DNA from: Dreissena polymorpha
Taxonomy: Eukaryota > Mollusca > Bivalvia > Myida > Dreissenidae
Direction of reading: 5' to 3'
Assembly (NCBI RefSeq): GCF_020536995.1
Contig: NC_068359.1
Location: 77,557,821-77,621,820, forward strand
Length of the DNA stretch: 64,000 nucleotides
Below are positions 23,048 through 36,653 of the stretch, in pieces (the first letter of the stretch is position 1; each line of letters starts with the position of its first letter). Made by a program: the position numbers and the translations under genes. Under the pieces are notes generated by a model, which saw nothing but the letters and a program-made list of their open reading frames with translations, did no database searches and was not told the DNA's origin.

Positions 23048-23915
23048 TTTCCCGTTCTGTTCTATATGCGGCCTTGTGACAAAAATTATTTCAGTGGTTT
23101 TTATTCTATTATTTTACAATAAATACTTTTCGCCTAACTAATTATTTAACAGGGGAACTGAAACACTCATAATATTTACATGGATAACTTTAAAGCAATT
23201 CCGCAGCAATGCATATTAAAATGCAATGCTATAAAAAAATGCAAAATATTTATCATGCTTCGAACAAATTATTACATATTTACGATAACAGGCTATATTT
23301 TATTTATTTACAGACGGAAATAAGAATAAAAAGGGTTACAAACAATCACACATTTTTTTCATTTTGTCGATTCGTAAACCAAAAAGTTCAGCGGCGATTT
23401 TTCAACTCCCCTACGGTTTCGGTAAATATATGGCTAAAATTAAATAAATGAATTTCCAGATAATTGGAATCACTATATACACTTGTACATGTATAAGACT
23501 AAAAATAATAAACAATAAAGAGCATATTGGTAGTAGGACTTATCAGTTTATTGGGATGACGCTTTATGCACATAAATGAACGAAACTTTAAATATTAAAC
23601 AATTCAATTTAACGGGGTTGCTGTGTTGCACATTGCATTCGAAATGCGGCTGATTTACCCACCTTTGCGCCCGTTTTCCGCTGTAGTTTCATATTTTAAA
23701 CATAACAGTGATTTCGTGATGAACATACAAAATTCCCACTTCACAAGATGCAAACAACAACAATAAACGCTTGTTTTAAATTAAACATGTCTTCTAGTTA
23801 ATCGACTGTTTTTAAGTGTATATCAATTGTTTAGGTACTGTTACATATAATAAACGTACCGCGTAATGTTCATACGAAAAACGAATTGTTTACTTTTTTA
23901 AATATCTGTCCATTA

Positions 23916-24147
23916 GAGCCGCGTTCTGAGAAAACTGGGCTTAATGCATGTGCGTAAAGTGTCGTCCCAGATTAGCCTGTGCAGTCAATAAAGTCTAATC
24001 AGGGACGACACTTTCCGCCCAAATTGGATTTTTGCTAAGAAGAGACTTCACTTTAACAAAAAATGTCATACAAGCGGAAAGTGTCGTCCTGGATTAGCCT
24101 GTGCGGACTGCACATGCATTATGACCAGATTTCTCAGAACACAACTC
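23916..24147. mobile_element. GAGCC long-TIR MITE, copy 3
   Basis: The left end is the best preserved of the family, GAGCCGCGTTCTGAGAAAAC. The right end is shortened inside (a jump from CGGACTGCACATGCATTATG) and finishes with CTCAGAACACAACTC. ATTA flanks both sides. Confidence 0.85.
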
Positions 24148-24204
24148 ATTATAAAGTATGTCGCAGAATAAAACTGATTGCTATCGCGAAGTTGCAATAT
24201 TTAA

Positions 24205-24415
24205 CGCATTTATGCTTAGTGGACTCTCCCATCCTTCTAAATTGGATCAATTTAGTTAAAAAATTAGGGATGTCTAGTATATGTATTTCTATATTTAAAT
24301 TATTTCTTACAGTAATTCCTTTAAGCAAACAGCGCAGACCCTGATGAGACGCCGCATCATGCTCGGTTTACGCTATTTGCCAAGGCCTTTTTCCCAGACG
24401 CAGGGCATAAATGGG
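24205..24415 (+). mobile_element. TTAA/CCC hairpin MITE, copy 5
   Basis: Perfect TTAA on both sides (24201-24204, 24416-24419). Half of the central hairpin has been lost (GCCGCATCATGCTCGG). It lies only 57 bases from GAGCC MITE copy 3. Confidence 0.85.
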
Positions 24416-24419
24416 TTAA

Positions 24420-27089
24420 ATGCGTTTCGGTAGTTCAAGTGCTTCCTAAATACATTCAAAATTACATGTTTTTAACTTATAAAAAATCTTAACTTATCAT
24501 CACGAAACTGCTCATATAGATTCCATAAATTGAAATACAATCTACGATAACTACCAGTCCACTGTCGGTAAATTGCTTAACTTTCAACTTAACTGTATGA
24601 CAAAGGCAGGACGTAATTTCATTGCCTATAATAGAGCGTTTTCTGGTCGTACACTATGAAGGATAATTTAACAAGCATGTGTTTGTCAATCTGTCTGCCG
24701 ATCAAATGATGACCAAGGTACGACAACTTTTTCCAAACATAAAAGCCAGCCTATTTACGCTATAACTCTTCAACAAAAACATTTTATCATAACTTACTTC
24801 AGTTGTTTTGCATAATGAAATTAAATAGGAAGGCAGTATAAATAAAATGCATGGACGATGTCGGAAAGTGCAAATTACACCATCTGGCATAAAACGGCAT
24901 TAAGGATAACACAGGCCCTATTTTTTATTCTAGCCCTTATACAATATTCTCCTTTCCGGAACCAGCTTATTTTAATATATCTTATTTACTTGGAATTGAT
25001 AATATTAAATGGAACACAAGGTGCATACCCTTCATAACAAAAACAAAAAGTATAAACTATGATAGCCGTGTTTTTTTTTTTATATTTTATTTCTGATTTA
25101 TTTATATTTTGGTACTTTATAAGGCAGATAAATTAAAGCTGTCACCAAATTGACAGAATGTATTGGTGTGAATCATCCACTTTGAAAACAAATAAAGTAC
25201 ATCATCGTTTGTAATCTCTAGGCGTCTGGTAATAAATTACTAATCACATCAAAGGTGTGCATTCGCAAGTCATCCGTCATACACAAAGGGTATAACTGAA
25301 ATAGCCAGTACTATTTGCAACATCGAAATATATCGTCGGCAAACGAACAGATGTACTTAATGCCATACTCTGAGGTAAGAATGGATCATGCTTATTTTGG
25401 GCCGACACTGTTGTTTTTCTAACAGGAACATATATTTCAGCCGTCCGTCCGGTAATTTAATGTAATTTATCTTAGTTACAGTGCACATTAGTCCTTTGGC
25501 AGTATCGTGATTTGTTTGTGTGTGAAGAACATGTATATGCACTTAATCATCTATAAGGGCGAGGACAATAGCTCGTGTGACTATAATTTGTTTCAATATT
25601 GTAACATATGGTTCTTATACATTCACGGAAATGTATGCACTTTATATGAATTGTGCAGCGAATGCTGTAAATATGTCAGCGTTATTACTCAAATTTATTA
25701 GAAATGAGTGAGAAAACAGTATCGTTTAGTTTATTTAAAATAAACACAAAACTGGTTGCGAAGCAGTTATATCAGGTATATATCAGGTATATTTCCGTGC
25801 ATGTGCCTGTGAACAGGATATTACAATTATTAATTAATTAAATGTCGACAGCGCAGCATTTGAACACAAGCAAATTGATATTACGATGGGACGAATTTAA
25901 AACTAAATACGATAAAAAAGTCATGTACAATTTATTTTCTGTGTATTGATGATCCAATATCTGATGGCACGGCCATATGACCATCCTTTATTCGTTCGTA
26001 ATGTATTTGGCGTACTAATGCATTTATTCGGTTAAATAAATTGAAGCATGTATCATGTGTTTTTTTTCATCGCATTGAAGTACACTTGCAATATTTCTTC
26101 GGATACATTAATATTTTACAACATATGCAAGCGTTTTATACGAGTGGTCTCAGAATAAAAAAACATGTAGCCACTGAAGATGAATTGTACGAGATTTCCT
26201 TTAAATATATAACACCAACAGCGATCGTAGGTCACATAATACCAACAGTGATCGTAGGTCACGATTCCCAATGATGCTACGTATATAACTCATAGAGCAG
26301 AGTTAGCGATAAAGCGATAAGTCAAAGTTTTAAAAAATCACAATAAAAAATAAAATAAAAACACGTTAATTGTGTATGGATATCACGATACCAAATTTTC
26401 TTTTTTTGGCAATAACCAAATCTCTAGTTCCAAATCAATATAGCAACGTACGTACACTGCCCTAAAGAACGAAATAAAGTGGCAATCAACTGACTCAAAC
26501 CCGTACTCAAACTGTAGTTTTATTGCATGGAAACATAAAATACAATTTTCATCGTATCCTTAACACGTGTTCGGATTTTTGTTTAGTTTATCGTTTAGAT
26601 TGAGCTTAGGTTTGGGTTTAAACAGTTAATAAATACTTGTAATTTTCTAGGTTACTTACCAATCACAAGCAAAGGCTCTCAACATTTCTGATAATGAAAT
26701 ATGTTCAATAATCGACAAAACTCAGTTCACTACGTTATTTAGAATCATTTGTTATTTCGAATCCATTTATCCGATCCATTTCCAGTTGTAATGCTTATTA
26801 TGCAATTTATTATTTCAAGTGCCAGTATGTGAGATTCGAGTCAGTTTAAACTCGTTATATTTCTTACTAAAGAGGTTTCACAGTCAAAATTCGTTCTCAA
26901 AACTTTTTTTCGAAAGAGCAAAACTTGCATTTTATCACATTATACAAAAGATCTTATTTTAAATAAATGAATTAACAAAATAGCAATTGATAAAAGGGTA
27001 ATTATAAATATAATTTTGAAAACTTAATAGAAAAGTAGGGACGCATGAACATGTTGATACACTGTAATAATAAAATGCGTAATGTTTCC
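24420..27089. other. AT-rich DNA, no gene seen; small tandem duplication
   Basis: No exon with convincing splice sites. A roughly 26-base unit containing GATCGTAGGTCAC is repeated twice at about 26210-26264. No other repeat was recognised. Confidence 0.4.
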
Positions 27090-27093
27090 TTAA

Positions 27094-27305
27094 TCCATTT
27101 ATGCTTAGCGTCTAGAAAAAAAGGCCTTGACAAACAGCGTAAACACAGATGAGACGCCGCATGATGCGGCGTCTCATTTGGGTCTGCGCTGTTATTTCTG
27201 TAAGAAATATTCTAAATATAGAAATAAATATACTAGACATCCTTAATTTTGGAAATAAATTGATCCAATTTAGAAGGATAGGAGAGTCCACTAGGCATAA
27301 ATGGG
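27094..27305 (-). mobile_element. TTAA/CCC hairpin MITE, copy 6
   Basis: Perfect TTAA on both sides (27090-27093, 27306-27309). It is inverted relative to copies 1-5. The hairpin GCCGCATGATGCGGC is intact. Confidence 0.9.
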
Positions 27306-27384
27306 TTAATATAAATGTTTTATTTGAATAAACGTTCATTCAGAGTATGATGAGGCTCGAATGTAAATACAAAATCAGGGTTAA

Positions 27385-27480
27385 ACAATTTATGCCTTAT
27401 GGGTTATCCCATCCTTCCAAATTTGATCAATTTATTTCCAAAATTAAGGATGACTAGTATATTTATTTCTATATTGAGAA
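27385..27480 (+). mobile_element. TTAA/CCC hairpin MITE, truncated copy 7
   Basis: It begins after TTAA (27381-27384) and matches the left half of the family as far as TATTTCTATATTGAGAAT, then stops. The sequence that follows belongs to the region ahead of the LINE. The LINE may have inserted into it or removed its right half. Confidence 0.7.
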
Positions 27481-27484
27481 TCGA

Positions 27485-30400
27485 GAAATAAAAAATAGAA
27501 AAAAAAAGAAAATAAAATGACACAGTTGGAGCCCTTCCTTTAGTTGATAAAAATATTACAAAGTTAAATACATTCATAAGGCAATTTGAAATGAGTAGAA
27601 ATGTCAAGTTGAGCTTCTTTATATGTCCAAGTGCAGAGTTGCACCCCTTACAAGATGGTCGCAAATTTTTAAGCTCGTGAACCCATGCGACAAAAAAAAA
27701 TTGGAGTAGATTTAGTGACATACAGAGCCCGCATTGGAGTGTTTACAATGCCATGTAAGTCTAAACTATCTATGAGTGAAATTAGACTGTCCAGGAACGG
27801 TGTTAGTGCTCGTCTGAGGATTATTATCGCACTCGGTGTACTACTGCTACTATGTGATGACGTGGAACAAAACACGGGACCGACGCAACGTCCAGCAATG
27901 CGTCAACAAAAACTTTCGTTTCCACAGTTAACATCACCGCCACCCGGGAGGGACCCAGCCCCGCGAAGCAACGAAAACCAGCGGCAAGCAACGGCATAGG
28001 TAAATGAGTCTAATTCAAATGCAGTAATTTTATCATATTTACGAAAGATGAAATCGGAAGTTAGAACGGACCTAACAAACTTAAACTTAAAACTCGGTGA
28101 CATGTCACAATCAATAAACAATTTCCAAAAAGAAAATGAAATGCTGAGAAATGAAAATAAACATATGTGGGGTGAACGTTCAAGTTTGAAAGGAAAGGTG
28201 GATAATTTAGAAGGCCATTCAAAACTTACAATTTAAAATTACATGGAATTGATGGGTGTGTGGATGAGTCTTGGGACATTACGGAAAGAAAATTCGAAAT
28301 TTCATGTAGGAAAATTTAAATTCACCAGATTTACAGCATGTTGACATTGAAAGAGCGCATCGTCTATGCTCTAATAACCCTGATAAATGCACGATAGTCG
28401 TCAAGTTTACTAAATATAAAGATCGTGAAGCCGTACTAAAGCGTGCAAACGCTCCAGGGGAATTTCGTCGGTAGTGGGTACAAGAAGCCTTTTCTGAAAA
28501 GGTCAAAGGTCATAGACGTGAGCTAGGAAAGCGATTGGTCGAGGAACGAAAACAAGGAAAATACGCTTCGATGAACTATAATCGGCTAATAATAGAACAA
28601 ACTGTATATGGGTACGATGAAGAAAACCGTAGGGCACGCACGTGGGCAACCAGGCACTAGATTCCACGAGCGCAATTCAAGGACGCGCGGGCAGGGAAGG
28701 CGGGAAAACATAGGCGCGACGGGTTTCATAGGCGACGAACAACAGAGAGGGAGCGCGCAGAGCGATGATGATCAGCAGTAGGCGGAAGGGGAGACAGACG
28801 TCGAATAGGAATCTGGCCAAGGTCCAAACACACAGCCCGATATCGTGTATAAACATTTAGGTATTTTAACGTGGAATATTAACGGCCTATTGAAATATAA
28901 AAATGACGCTGAAGTAAAGCACTTTTTAAATAACTACGATATGTGCGGTTTGTTAGAAACTTGGAGTAATCTTACTGGGGAATTGGATTCGTTAAACTCG
29001 TTATGTCCACTTTGATGCGGTTCGATCTAAACCTGTAAATGCTTTTTGCAATAGTTGTAGTGTGAGTGTCTTTGTTAGAGATCATTTAATCCAATCAAGT
29101 TTGATAAGAAGAATTAATAATGACATTGTTGATGGTATTGTTTTATATATTAAGTCGAGTATTTTTCATGCCATGAAATATATTATTTTATATACTGTCT
29201 ATGTTTCCCCTGAAGGTTCTCCTATATATTTAAAAGAAAATGAAAGTAAAGGTTTTCTATTGCTTGAAAGCAATATTTCTATTTTAAAATCTAGCTATCC
29301 TGAGTGTTACTTGTATTTTGCGGGAGACTTCAATGCAAAAACAAAAGATTGTTTGGATTATATTCCTTTTGATACATTAGAACATATTTTTGATGTTGCG
29401 GTAGAGTATGACGAAGATTCTTCTAACATGCCTAAGGAAAAAAGGATAATATGTATTATACTAATTTTGGAAACATTAGTTGAAGTATGTTGTACGCATA
29501 ATATTCACCTTCTAAATGGCAGGTTACATTCGAATAAACTTGGAAATTTTACATGCGTGGCAAATGGGGGCCACAGTATAGTAGATTATCATATTGTATC
29601 TACTGAATTATTCCCATTTATTTCTTATTTTAATGTTGGACCATATGATGTTTCTGACCTCTTTCCTGTATACTGTCAATTACAGTTTACAGGCTCCCTA
29701 AATCACGAAACCATGATGACTATTCTTCACCAAACGATTTTCAAAATTATGACACTTAAAAGTGGAATGAAAAATATTGTGATTCATTTCAAAAGATACT
29801 GACAGAAAACTTACAAAGATGCCGTGATGATAATTTATATTGCATAAATGAAAATGTAAACGATGCTGTGCATACGATTATCTCCATTTAAAAAACCGCT
29901 GCGGAGGATATGCGCACAAAAAGACGCGATTTTAATAAATTCCATACTAATCCGCTCTGGTGGGATAGCGCGTGTAGTAAGGCCAAGCGAGGAAAATATT
30001 CGTTGCTTAGGTGTTCTCGTTGGTCTAATGAACCGGCCGATTTTCATTTGTACAAAAATGCACGTCGGTCCTTCAAAAACTTATGTCACGCAAAAAAAAT
30101 CTATACCAAAATCAAAAACGTAAAGTTTTAATTGACTACCGTAAATATCCGCAGTATTTTTGGTCGGTTATTAAAGGAAATAGGTCTTCAGCAACAACTC
30201 ATGCACCTATCAATCCCAATGAGTGGGTTAGATACTTTAAATCTTTGCTTTTTAAAGAATCTGAAAACCCACTACACAATTTTGATGTACATGTACATGA
30301 ACATGCGTATAATAACGACCAGGCCGATTATATATTAAATTCGCCAATTACAGATGACGAAATAAAAACAAGTGTCAGTAAGCTGAAAAAATGGAAAATC

Positions 30401-32468
30401 TCAAGGTAAAGACGGGATCGGGGCGGAATTTTACATAAATACTAATCATGTTATAACCCTTATTTTAAACGTACTTTTCAATAAGATTTTATCTTTCGTA
30501 AGCTTTCCTGATGCTTGGAGTGAAAGTATCATAGTACCTTTATATAAATCGGGTTCGCGAAGTGATCCCTCAAATTACCGAGGTATATCTTTAGTTGACG
30601 TTATGTACAAGATATTTGCAGGCATCATAAATGATAGATTAACCAGGTTTGCAAATGAATTAGATTTAATTTAGGAGGCGCAAGCTGGGTATAGAGCAGG
30701 ATATTCGGTTACCGATAATATGTTTATTTTACAGAGCTTGGTGCAAACATATATTTCTAAGCCTGGGGATACATTCTATGTGTTATATGTGGATTTTTTT
30801 TAAAGGCATTCGATTCCTTGGTGCATCATAAATTGTTCACATGCTTTATGCGTAAAGGAATCCAGGGCAACGTACTTAAGGTCTTGACCTCGATGTACTC
30901 CAAACTTAAAAGTTATGTACGCACGAGCCCCGGCGCTATTACGAGCCCGTTTGCTTGTAACATCGGCACTAGACAGGGCGACTTGTGCTCGCCGATTATT
31001 TTTAGTTTATACATAAATGATCTGTGTTCATTTATTCGACAAAAGTGCGATACTGGAGTATTTGTCATAAACGATATCCCTGACATATTTTGTATACTTT
31101 TTGCTGATGATTGCAAATTGTTCAGATACTGCTGTAAATCTACAGTTGCAGATAAATGCTATTGCAGAATTTTGTACCTTAACAAGCATGAATTTAATTT
31201 AGAAAAAAACTGAAGCCATGGTATTTAGAAATGGGGTACCATTACGTCATTATGAGAAATGTTATTTCAATAATTGTCCAGTAAATACAACGTCTGTTTA
31301 TAAATATATGGGCATCCTATATACCCCAAAGTTATGCTGGTAGGCTGCAAAAACTATATTAGCCGCCCAGGGACGAAAAGCATTATTTGCCATTAAAGAA
31401 TACCAAATTCCGTTCGGATATTTCTGCTGATCAAAATTCTTTAAATTATTTGATGCCATGGTTACACCAATACTCACATTCGTATCAGAAATATGGGGAT
31501 TCACATATAGTAATTTGATAGAGCGTGCACAAATAGAAGCTTGCAGGTACTTTCTAGGCGTTTAAACTGCGGTCAATAACTGTGTAGCTTTAGGAGAATG
31601 TGGCCGTTTACCAATGTACGTCATTTATCATAAAAAATGCATAAAATACTGGTGTAAACTTCTCCACATGCCTGATAGAAGATATAAAAAAAAAACTGTT
31701 ATAAAATGTTAAAGTCATTAGATGATATTGGAAGGCGAAATTGGGCTACGGATGTAAAGGAGCTTCTATTTAAATATGGGTTCGGCTTTATTTGGCTCTC
31801 ACAGGATGTTGGTGATATTGATTTAGTCATGCTCTTTTTTAAACAACGTCTTACTGATTGTGCAACTCAATCCTGGCACGAAAACATAAATGACTCTTCT
31901 AGATGCGATACTTACAGGCAATTTAAAAGTTTATTAAACACAATACGTTATTTAGACATTGTAATGCCATTTAATTGCAGGCAAGCGTTAGCGAGATTTC
32001 GTTGTTCGAGCCATAGGTTTCAAATAGAGTTAGGTAGACAATTAGAAATACCAAGAAATCTTAGACTATATGCACATTGTCAATTCGAAAATGAATCCGT
32101 CAAAATAGAGGATGAATCTCATGTATTTTTTTAATGTTCTAAATATGCTGAAATTAGGCAAACCTATTTGTATAATTGGTATCATGGCAGGCAAACTATT
32201 TCGAATTTCTTTGATCTGTTAAGAAATGAAAATAAGTTTGTTATTACAAAAATAGCCTTTTATGTTAACCAGTTAATACGTTTTTCATATGGAACGTAAT
32301 ACTTGTAGTTGAAGTATGTTTGTTCGTTTTTTTTCTCCAGTCTAAAGATATTGTACATATATACGTAAGGACAACTCTCTGTATTATCTGTTTATATATA
32401 TTATGTATACATGATGTATTATGGGCCGGATGCCTTTGTTTACAATAAACTTACTTACTTACTTACTT
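27485..32468 (+). mobile_element. Decayed LINE (APE-type non-LTR retrotransposon)
   Basis: Pieces appear in the order expected of a two-ORF LINE. ORF1 (about 27685-28820) has a Leu-rich 2A-like motif DVEQNTGP (27859-27882), a coiled coil (28048-28236, NNFQKENEMLRNENK) and an RRM-like part (IERAHRL, TIVVKFTKYKDREAVLKRA). ORF2 has an endonuclease (LTWNINGLL at 28865, AGDFNAKTKD near 29320, IVDYHIVS near 29580). The reverse transcriptase follows (PLYKSGSRSDPSNYRGISL near 30540, GTRQGDLCSPIIFSLYINDL near 30965, FADD near 31100). The C-terminal Cys/His part (31706-32134) ends ESHVFF. The 3' end is a short TTAC repeat (32447-32466). Several stops and frameshifts interrupt both ORFs, so the copy is dead. 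The left boundary is uncertain. Clade not settled. Confidence 0.85.
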
Positions 32469-32469
32469 C

Positions 32470-34050
32470 CAAGTGTGGATTCAAAAATGTGAAAACAAGG
32501 ACACTTCTTCAACAAATGCTTAATATTGTTCAACAGATATTGAACATAAATCAGATAGACTAGATTCTTCAATGGCACATTTAAAAAGATGTTCGGTTTA
32601 GGGGACAATGTTCATCATTTTTTATTCAATAAAAGACATACATTTTGTACAATGTATACATGTATATGACCATAAAACAAAGTGATACCATGTAGCAGCA
32701 ATAATGTTCAAACGTGTTTTACAAGATATGCTACTATATACTTTTTGTTCTTGTGGTTTCCTTTTGATTAAAAAACGGGTTAATATGTATTTTTTTATTG
32801 TTTGTACAAAAACAAACAGAATAGTTATGAATAAGGATGAGTTGCATAAAATGGGTAGATTGCATACTGGACTTGTTTATGAAAGTTTAATGTGTTTCCA
32901 TTTTTGTTCAAATAAATGAAGTGTATCATTGTTAAGGGCAATTTCTTTTTCAATTTGAATCTTCAGTTTTAAATAATTGATAAAACAGTTCATGGTGGGT
33001 CTTTGTTTTCTGTATTTCATGCTGAATATAAAATATTTCATTAATATAATTACATGTATGTTATTCACAGCGTTATTAACCTCTTGTATTTTGAATGTAT
33101 TTACCCCTAAACTGATGTCTAAGAGAGCGAGAGAGAGAGAGTTTAACATTTAATTGTTGCTATTCAAGAAAGGTTGTTAATTGTAAATGTTCATCATATA
33201 TTTATACTGAAACGTTCTTAAGGAAGAATGGATTGTGATATGAATATAATTTGTGAATATTGATTCCAAATACAACTGTTTATTAAGAAGAATTCCCATT
33301 TTTGTTTTTTTAAATATTTATTTGTATTCTCTATTCAGAGTTCGTTTATACATTTTCTTTTTTTGTATTCGGGGTCATTTTATGACTTTGGTAACTGGGT
33401 GTCACGTCCCCCGTTCCTTCATGTTTTCTTTCCAGCATTTAGGTATACCACTGTAAAAGTACCTTTTCCTACGTTTTACACCTAACGAGGCGTTAATGGA
33501 ACGAAAAACTAACTGTTATCTATTTTTTGACCATAAATATGTATGAACGTGTTGTAAACAAACCAAACATTATCCTATTTCAGGATTGAACCAATGAGCT
33601 TTAATCCAATTAACAATTACGTCACACAAAAATCTGAGACGTAATCAAGTCTCTCTACTTTCATATAATGTTACGTCAAACGTATCCCGTATAATTAGTA
33701 AACACAAAACTTGTACAATATCATCACCACATAATCAAACATACATAGGGAACAATGATATATTGACCACATCATATTATTATACAATATTTTATCACAT
33801 GCTATACCCTGTTTCCCATGTAATACAACCATTACATTTTGTTTTATTACACATGTGTAATACAACATTTTTAAGCGTTTTCTTTGGCTTAGTTTTCGTT
33901 TATTGACCAATCGCATTTTGTTATTTTGCTGCAATGCGTCAAATGACGTCACGAAATGTAAACAACATAAATTCGGGATTTATCATTATGTTTGCGTAAA
34001 TATTTATTTAATTTGCTCATTTAAAAGCATGTGATAAAAAAGATCTAACA
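32470..34050. other. AT-rich DNA with a short (GA)n, no gene seen
   Basis: A short GAGAGAGA tract lies at about 33121-33141. A T-rich plus-strand frame near 33253-33456 has no motif. Nothing else was recognised. Confidence 0.4.
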
Positions 34051-34117
34051 CTCGTCAAGGAAATTCGTTAGTAAGCTCGCCAAAGGCTCGCTTACTAACA
34101 AAATTCCTGAACTCGTT
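34051..34117. repeat. Hairpin, GCTCGCC-centred
   Basis: The arm AGGAAATTCGTTAGTAAGC is answered by GCTTACTAACAAAATTCCT, with CTCGCCAAAGGCTCG at the tip. This is similar in style to the inverted-repeat elements at 17.8 and 55.2 kb. It could be a small foldback element; no target duplication was identified. Confidence 0.5.
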
Positions 34118-34851
34118 TAATAAAATATATGGTATGATATGACAACTCGTGCCAGATCATATATGTATGGCACTGTTTTGTGTTGTTGTCAAATTATTAA
34201 ACGGAAAGACATTTTATGATACTGGGCGATTATTTGAATGATATTACACAAACAACTAAGGTATTGAACTTTAAAAAATCAGAACCAGGTAAATCAAGCA
34301 TTATAATTCTTGAAGGTATGTAGAGGTATGAAGATGTTTGCAAATGTAGTTAAAGATATGTTCAATTTGTATAATTCCTCGATCGAGTCATGGTTTGCTA
34401 ACAACAGTTTTATTAAAAAGTACAATATTCGAATTGTTCCAGAGTGTATTTTTACCAATTATAGTTTTCATTACAGAAATTTAGATTTCAAGTCCAAAGT
34501 GTTAACGTTTTATGATTTTATGTTGAATGAGAAAGAAAATGCCCTTTTTTCAAGCATGACGTTGTAAATTATTTCCCATTTTAGTTGGTTTATATAACAT
34601 TATTTTCACCCAGCTTGATTTTAGCGTGGTTATAAAGTTATCGAGATCAATCATTTAAAGCCCCCCAATTCGTGTTGTTTTTAACAATTTTGTTTATCGC
34701 AGTTTTATCTTGTTAAAGTCCCACACAAATGAAAACATTGACTTATTAATATCTTTAATAACTGCATTGTCTGGATTGTTTAAAGCTGTTAATGGTTATA
34801 TAAATTTAGTAAAATTGAAGGTTTTCAGCACTGTTATTTTTTTCCATTTAA

Positions 34852-35353
34852 AGGGGCCTTTTCACAGATTTTGGCATGTTTTGAAGTTTGTCATTTAATG
34901 CTTCATATCGATCACTGTAAACATTGGGTCTAAAAAGCTCCAGTAAAAATCAAGAATACAATTTAAAAAACGAAAAAAAGATAAAGCTCAGCAGGACTCG
35001 AACCACTGATTACTGGAGTCCTGGAGTAAAATATCATCGCATTAGACCACTCGGCCATCCTAACTTTTACAATGAAAGATGTATTTTATACTTCATATAA
35101 GCAATTCTCGTAGTTTCGCAAAAAATAACGACAACAACAGAACTCTCCAAATTATTCAATCATTTCGCGTTGCAACGCTTTATAATTTTCAGATTTTTAA
35201 ATCGTCAAAAGATGCATATAAAGGCTATTTTAGTGCATGGTATATGTTCAGTATTACGTTTTCCTCACAAATATCATAACTAAAACGAAAATTTGCGAAT
35301 ATGAAACGACTTTTTTACAATTTTGTCAATTTACCAAACTGTGAAAAGGCCCG
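34852..35353 (-). mobile_element. TTAA-flanked TIR element with tRNA-like core, copy 3
   Basis: TTAA on both sides (34848-34851, 35354-35357). It is inverted relative to copies 1 and 2. The tRNA-like core on the minus strand has a textbook A box TGGCCGAGTGG (35047-35057) and a B box GGTTCGAGTCC (34994-35004), resembling a tRNA with a long D arm (Leu/Ser type). Confidence 0.85.
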
Positions 35354-35357
35354 TTAA

Positions 35358-36650
35358 CATAGGTTCCATACTTTCCATATTGCGAGAAAAAATTTTAAAC
35401 TCTTTAATTTTTGGTTTGATATTATACTCGGTCATTTTGTCAATATTATTCCTTAATGCTATTCCTTATGCTTTTGCAGTTCCCGGTGTTCAAGAAAAAA
35501 TATTTTTTACAGAAAATAATGTTGAAAATTAAAAAGTCTTACGCGAAGAACAGTACACTTATTTTTATTTAATCTTAAGCCTGATGTTTTTTCACCTGGA
35601 TACATGAGATATGTGCATTTCTGTTTATTTCTATTTACAATAATTCTATACAAATAATAAATATGTACTTAGACAGCGGACAACTTATTCTAACACCTTT
35701 TTAATGCTAAAATATTCAGAAAAAATAACAATTGTTATGCATGGCAAAGCATTTCTAAATATGCTAAAATATAACTACACGTTGATCAGTATGCCTATTA
35801 AATATGCACATACACGCGCCAAAATTTGGCAACGCAATTAAGAAAAGCTTTATACAGAGATAATGCACGATTTAAACGTTGAACTCCCAGTGTTCTAAGC
35901 TTATTACAAATATCAACTTGAAGAACAGCTTGCTAGATAGAAAACAATATGCAAGACAACGTAACTATTATTGTTCTACTAGCTTTTAAATTTAATAAAA
36001 ATCATGGATTACCCATACTTTCCAACGATAAGAATTTATACAAAGCCTGGGCATTTTATTTGTAATTAAGGTACATGTAAATTAAAGATATATACATTTT
36101 CAACAAGTATAAGACATTTACAAAGGCTACTAATTAACCTCGATCAACGGTTTAATATGTGAAATTAAAGGCAAAGTGTACTACAAACAAGCAAAACAAA
36201 CTGAAAAAAGTGCAGTATTGTTAAGAATATAGATGATATTCGTATGATTCGTTGGAATATCGATTTTATTTCACGACTGATCATAAAAATAATATTTTCA
36301 CGAGTGAATTTAAATTGGTATTCCACCGAATCCGACAAATTTTCTTTTTATTTTGTGCTATTTTTCACCGTTTATTTACATTGTAAATTAGCTTAAGTTG
36401 AGAACTACAGAGCACTTCAAAACATCCAGAAGTGAAAATTGATAGTTGTGCAATTTAAATGTGTTCCTGAAACTATATCTTCTAAATTCAAGCCTTTGCT
36501 TGTTTGTCAGACCAAATATTTGGAGAAAATAGATCATACGCAAAAGGTAAATATACATTTTTTGTATAGTTCATTTACTTCGGGTAAACGTTTAAATCAA
36601 TACAAACGTTGTTATTGTTTAAGTGTAAAAGATAGACCTCAACTAGACCG
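35358..36650. other. AT-rich DNA downstream of the Na+/K+-ATPase beta gene
   Basis: It probably includes the 3' untranslated region of the minus-strand gene that ends at 36654. TTTATT words (AATAAA on the minus strand) are present near 36345, but a single poly(A) site cannot be chosen. No other gene seen. Confidence 0.4.
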
Positions 36651-36653
36651 AAG

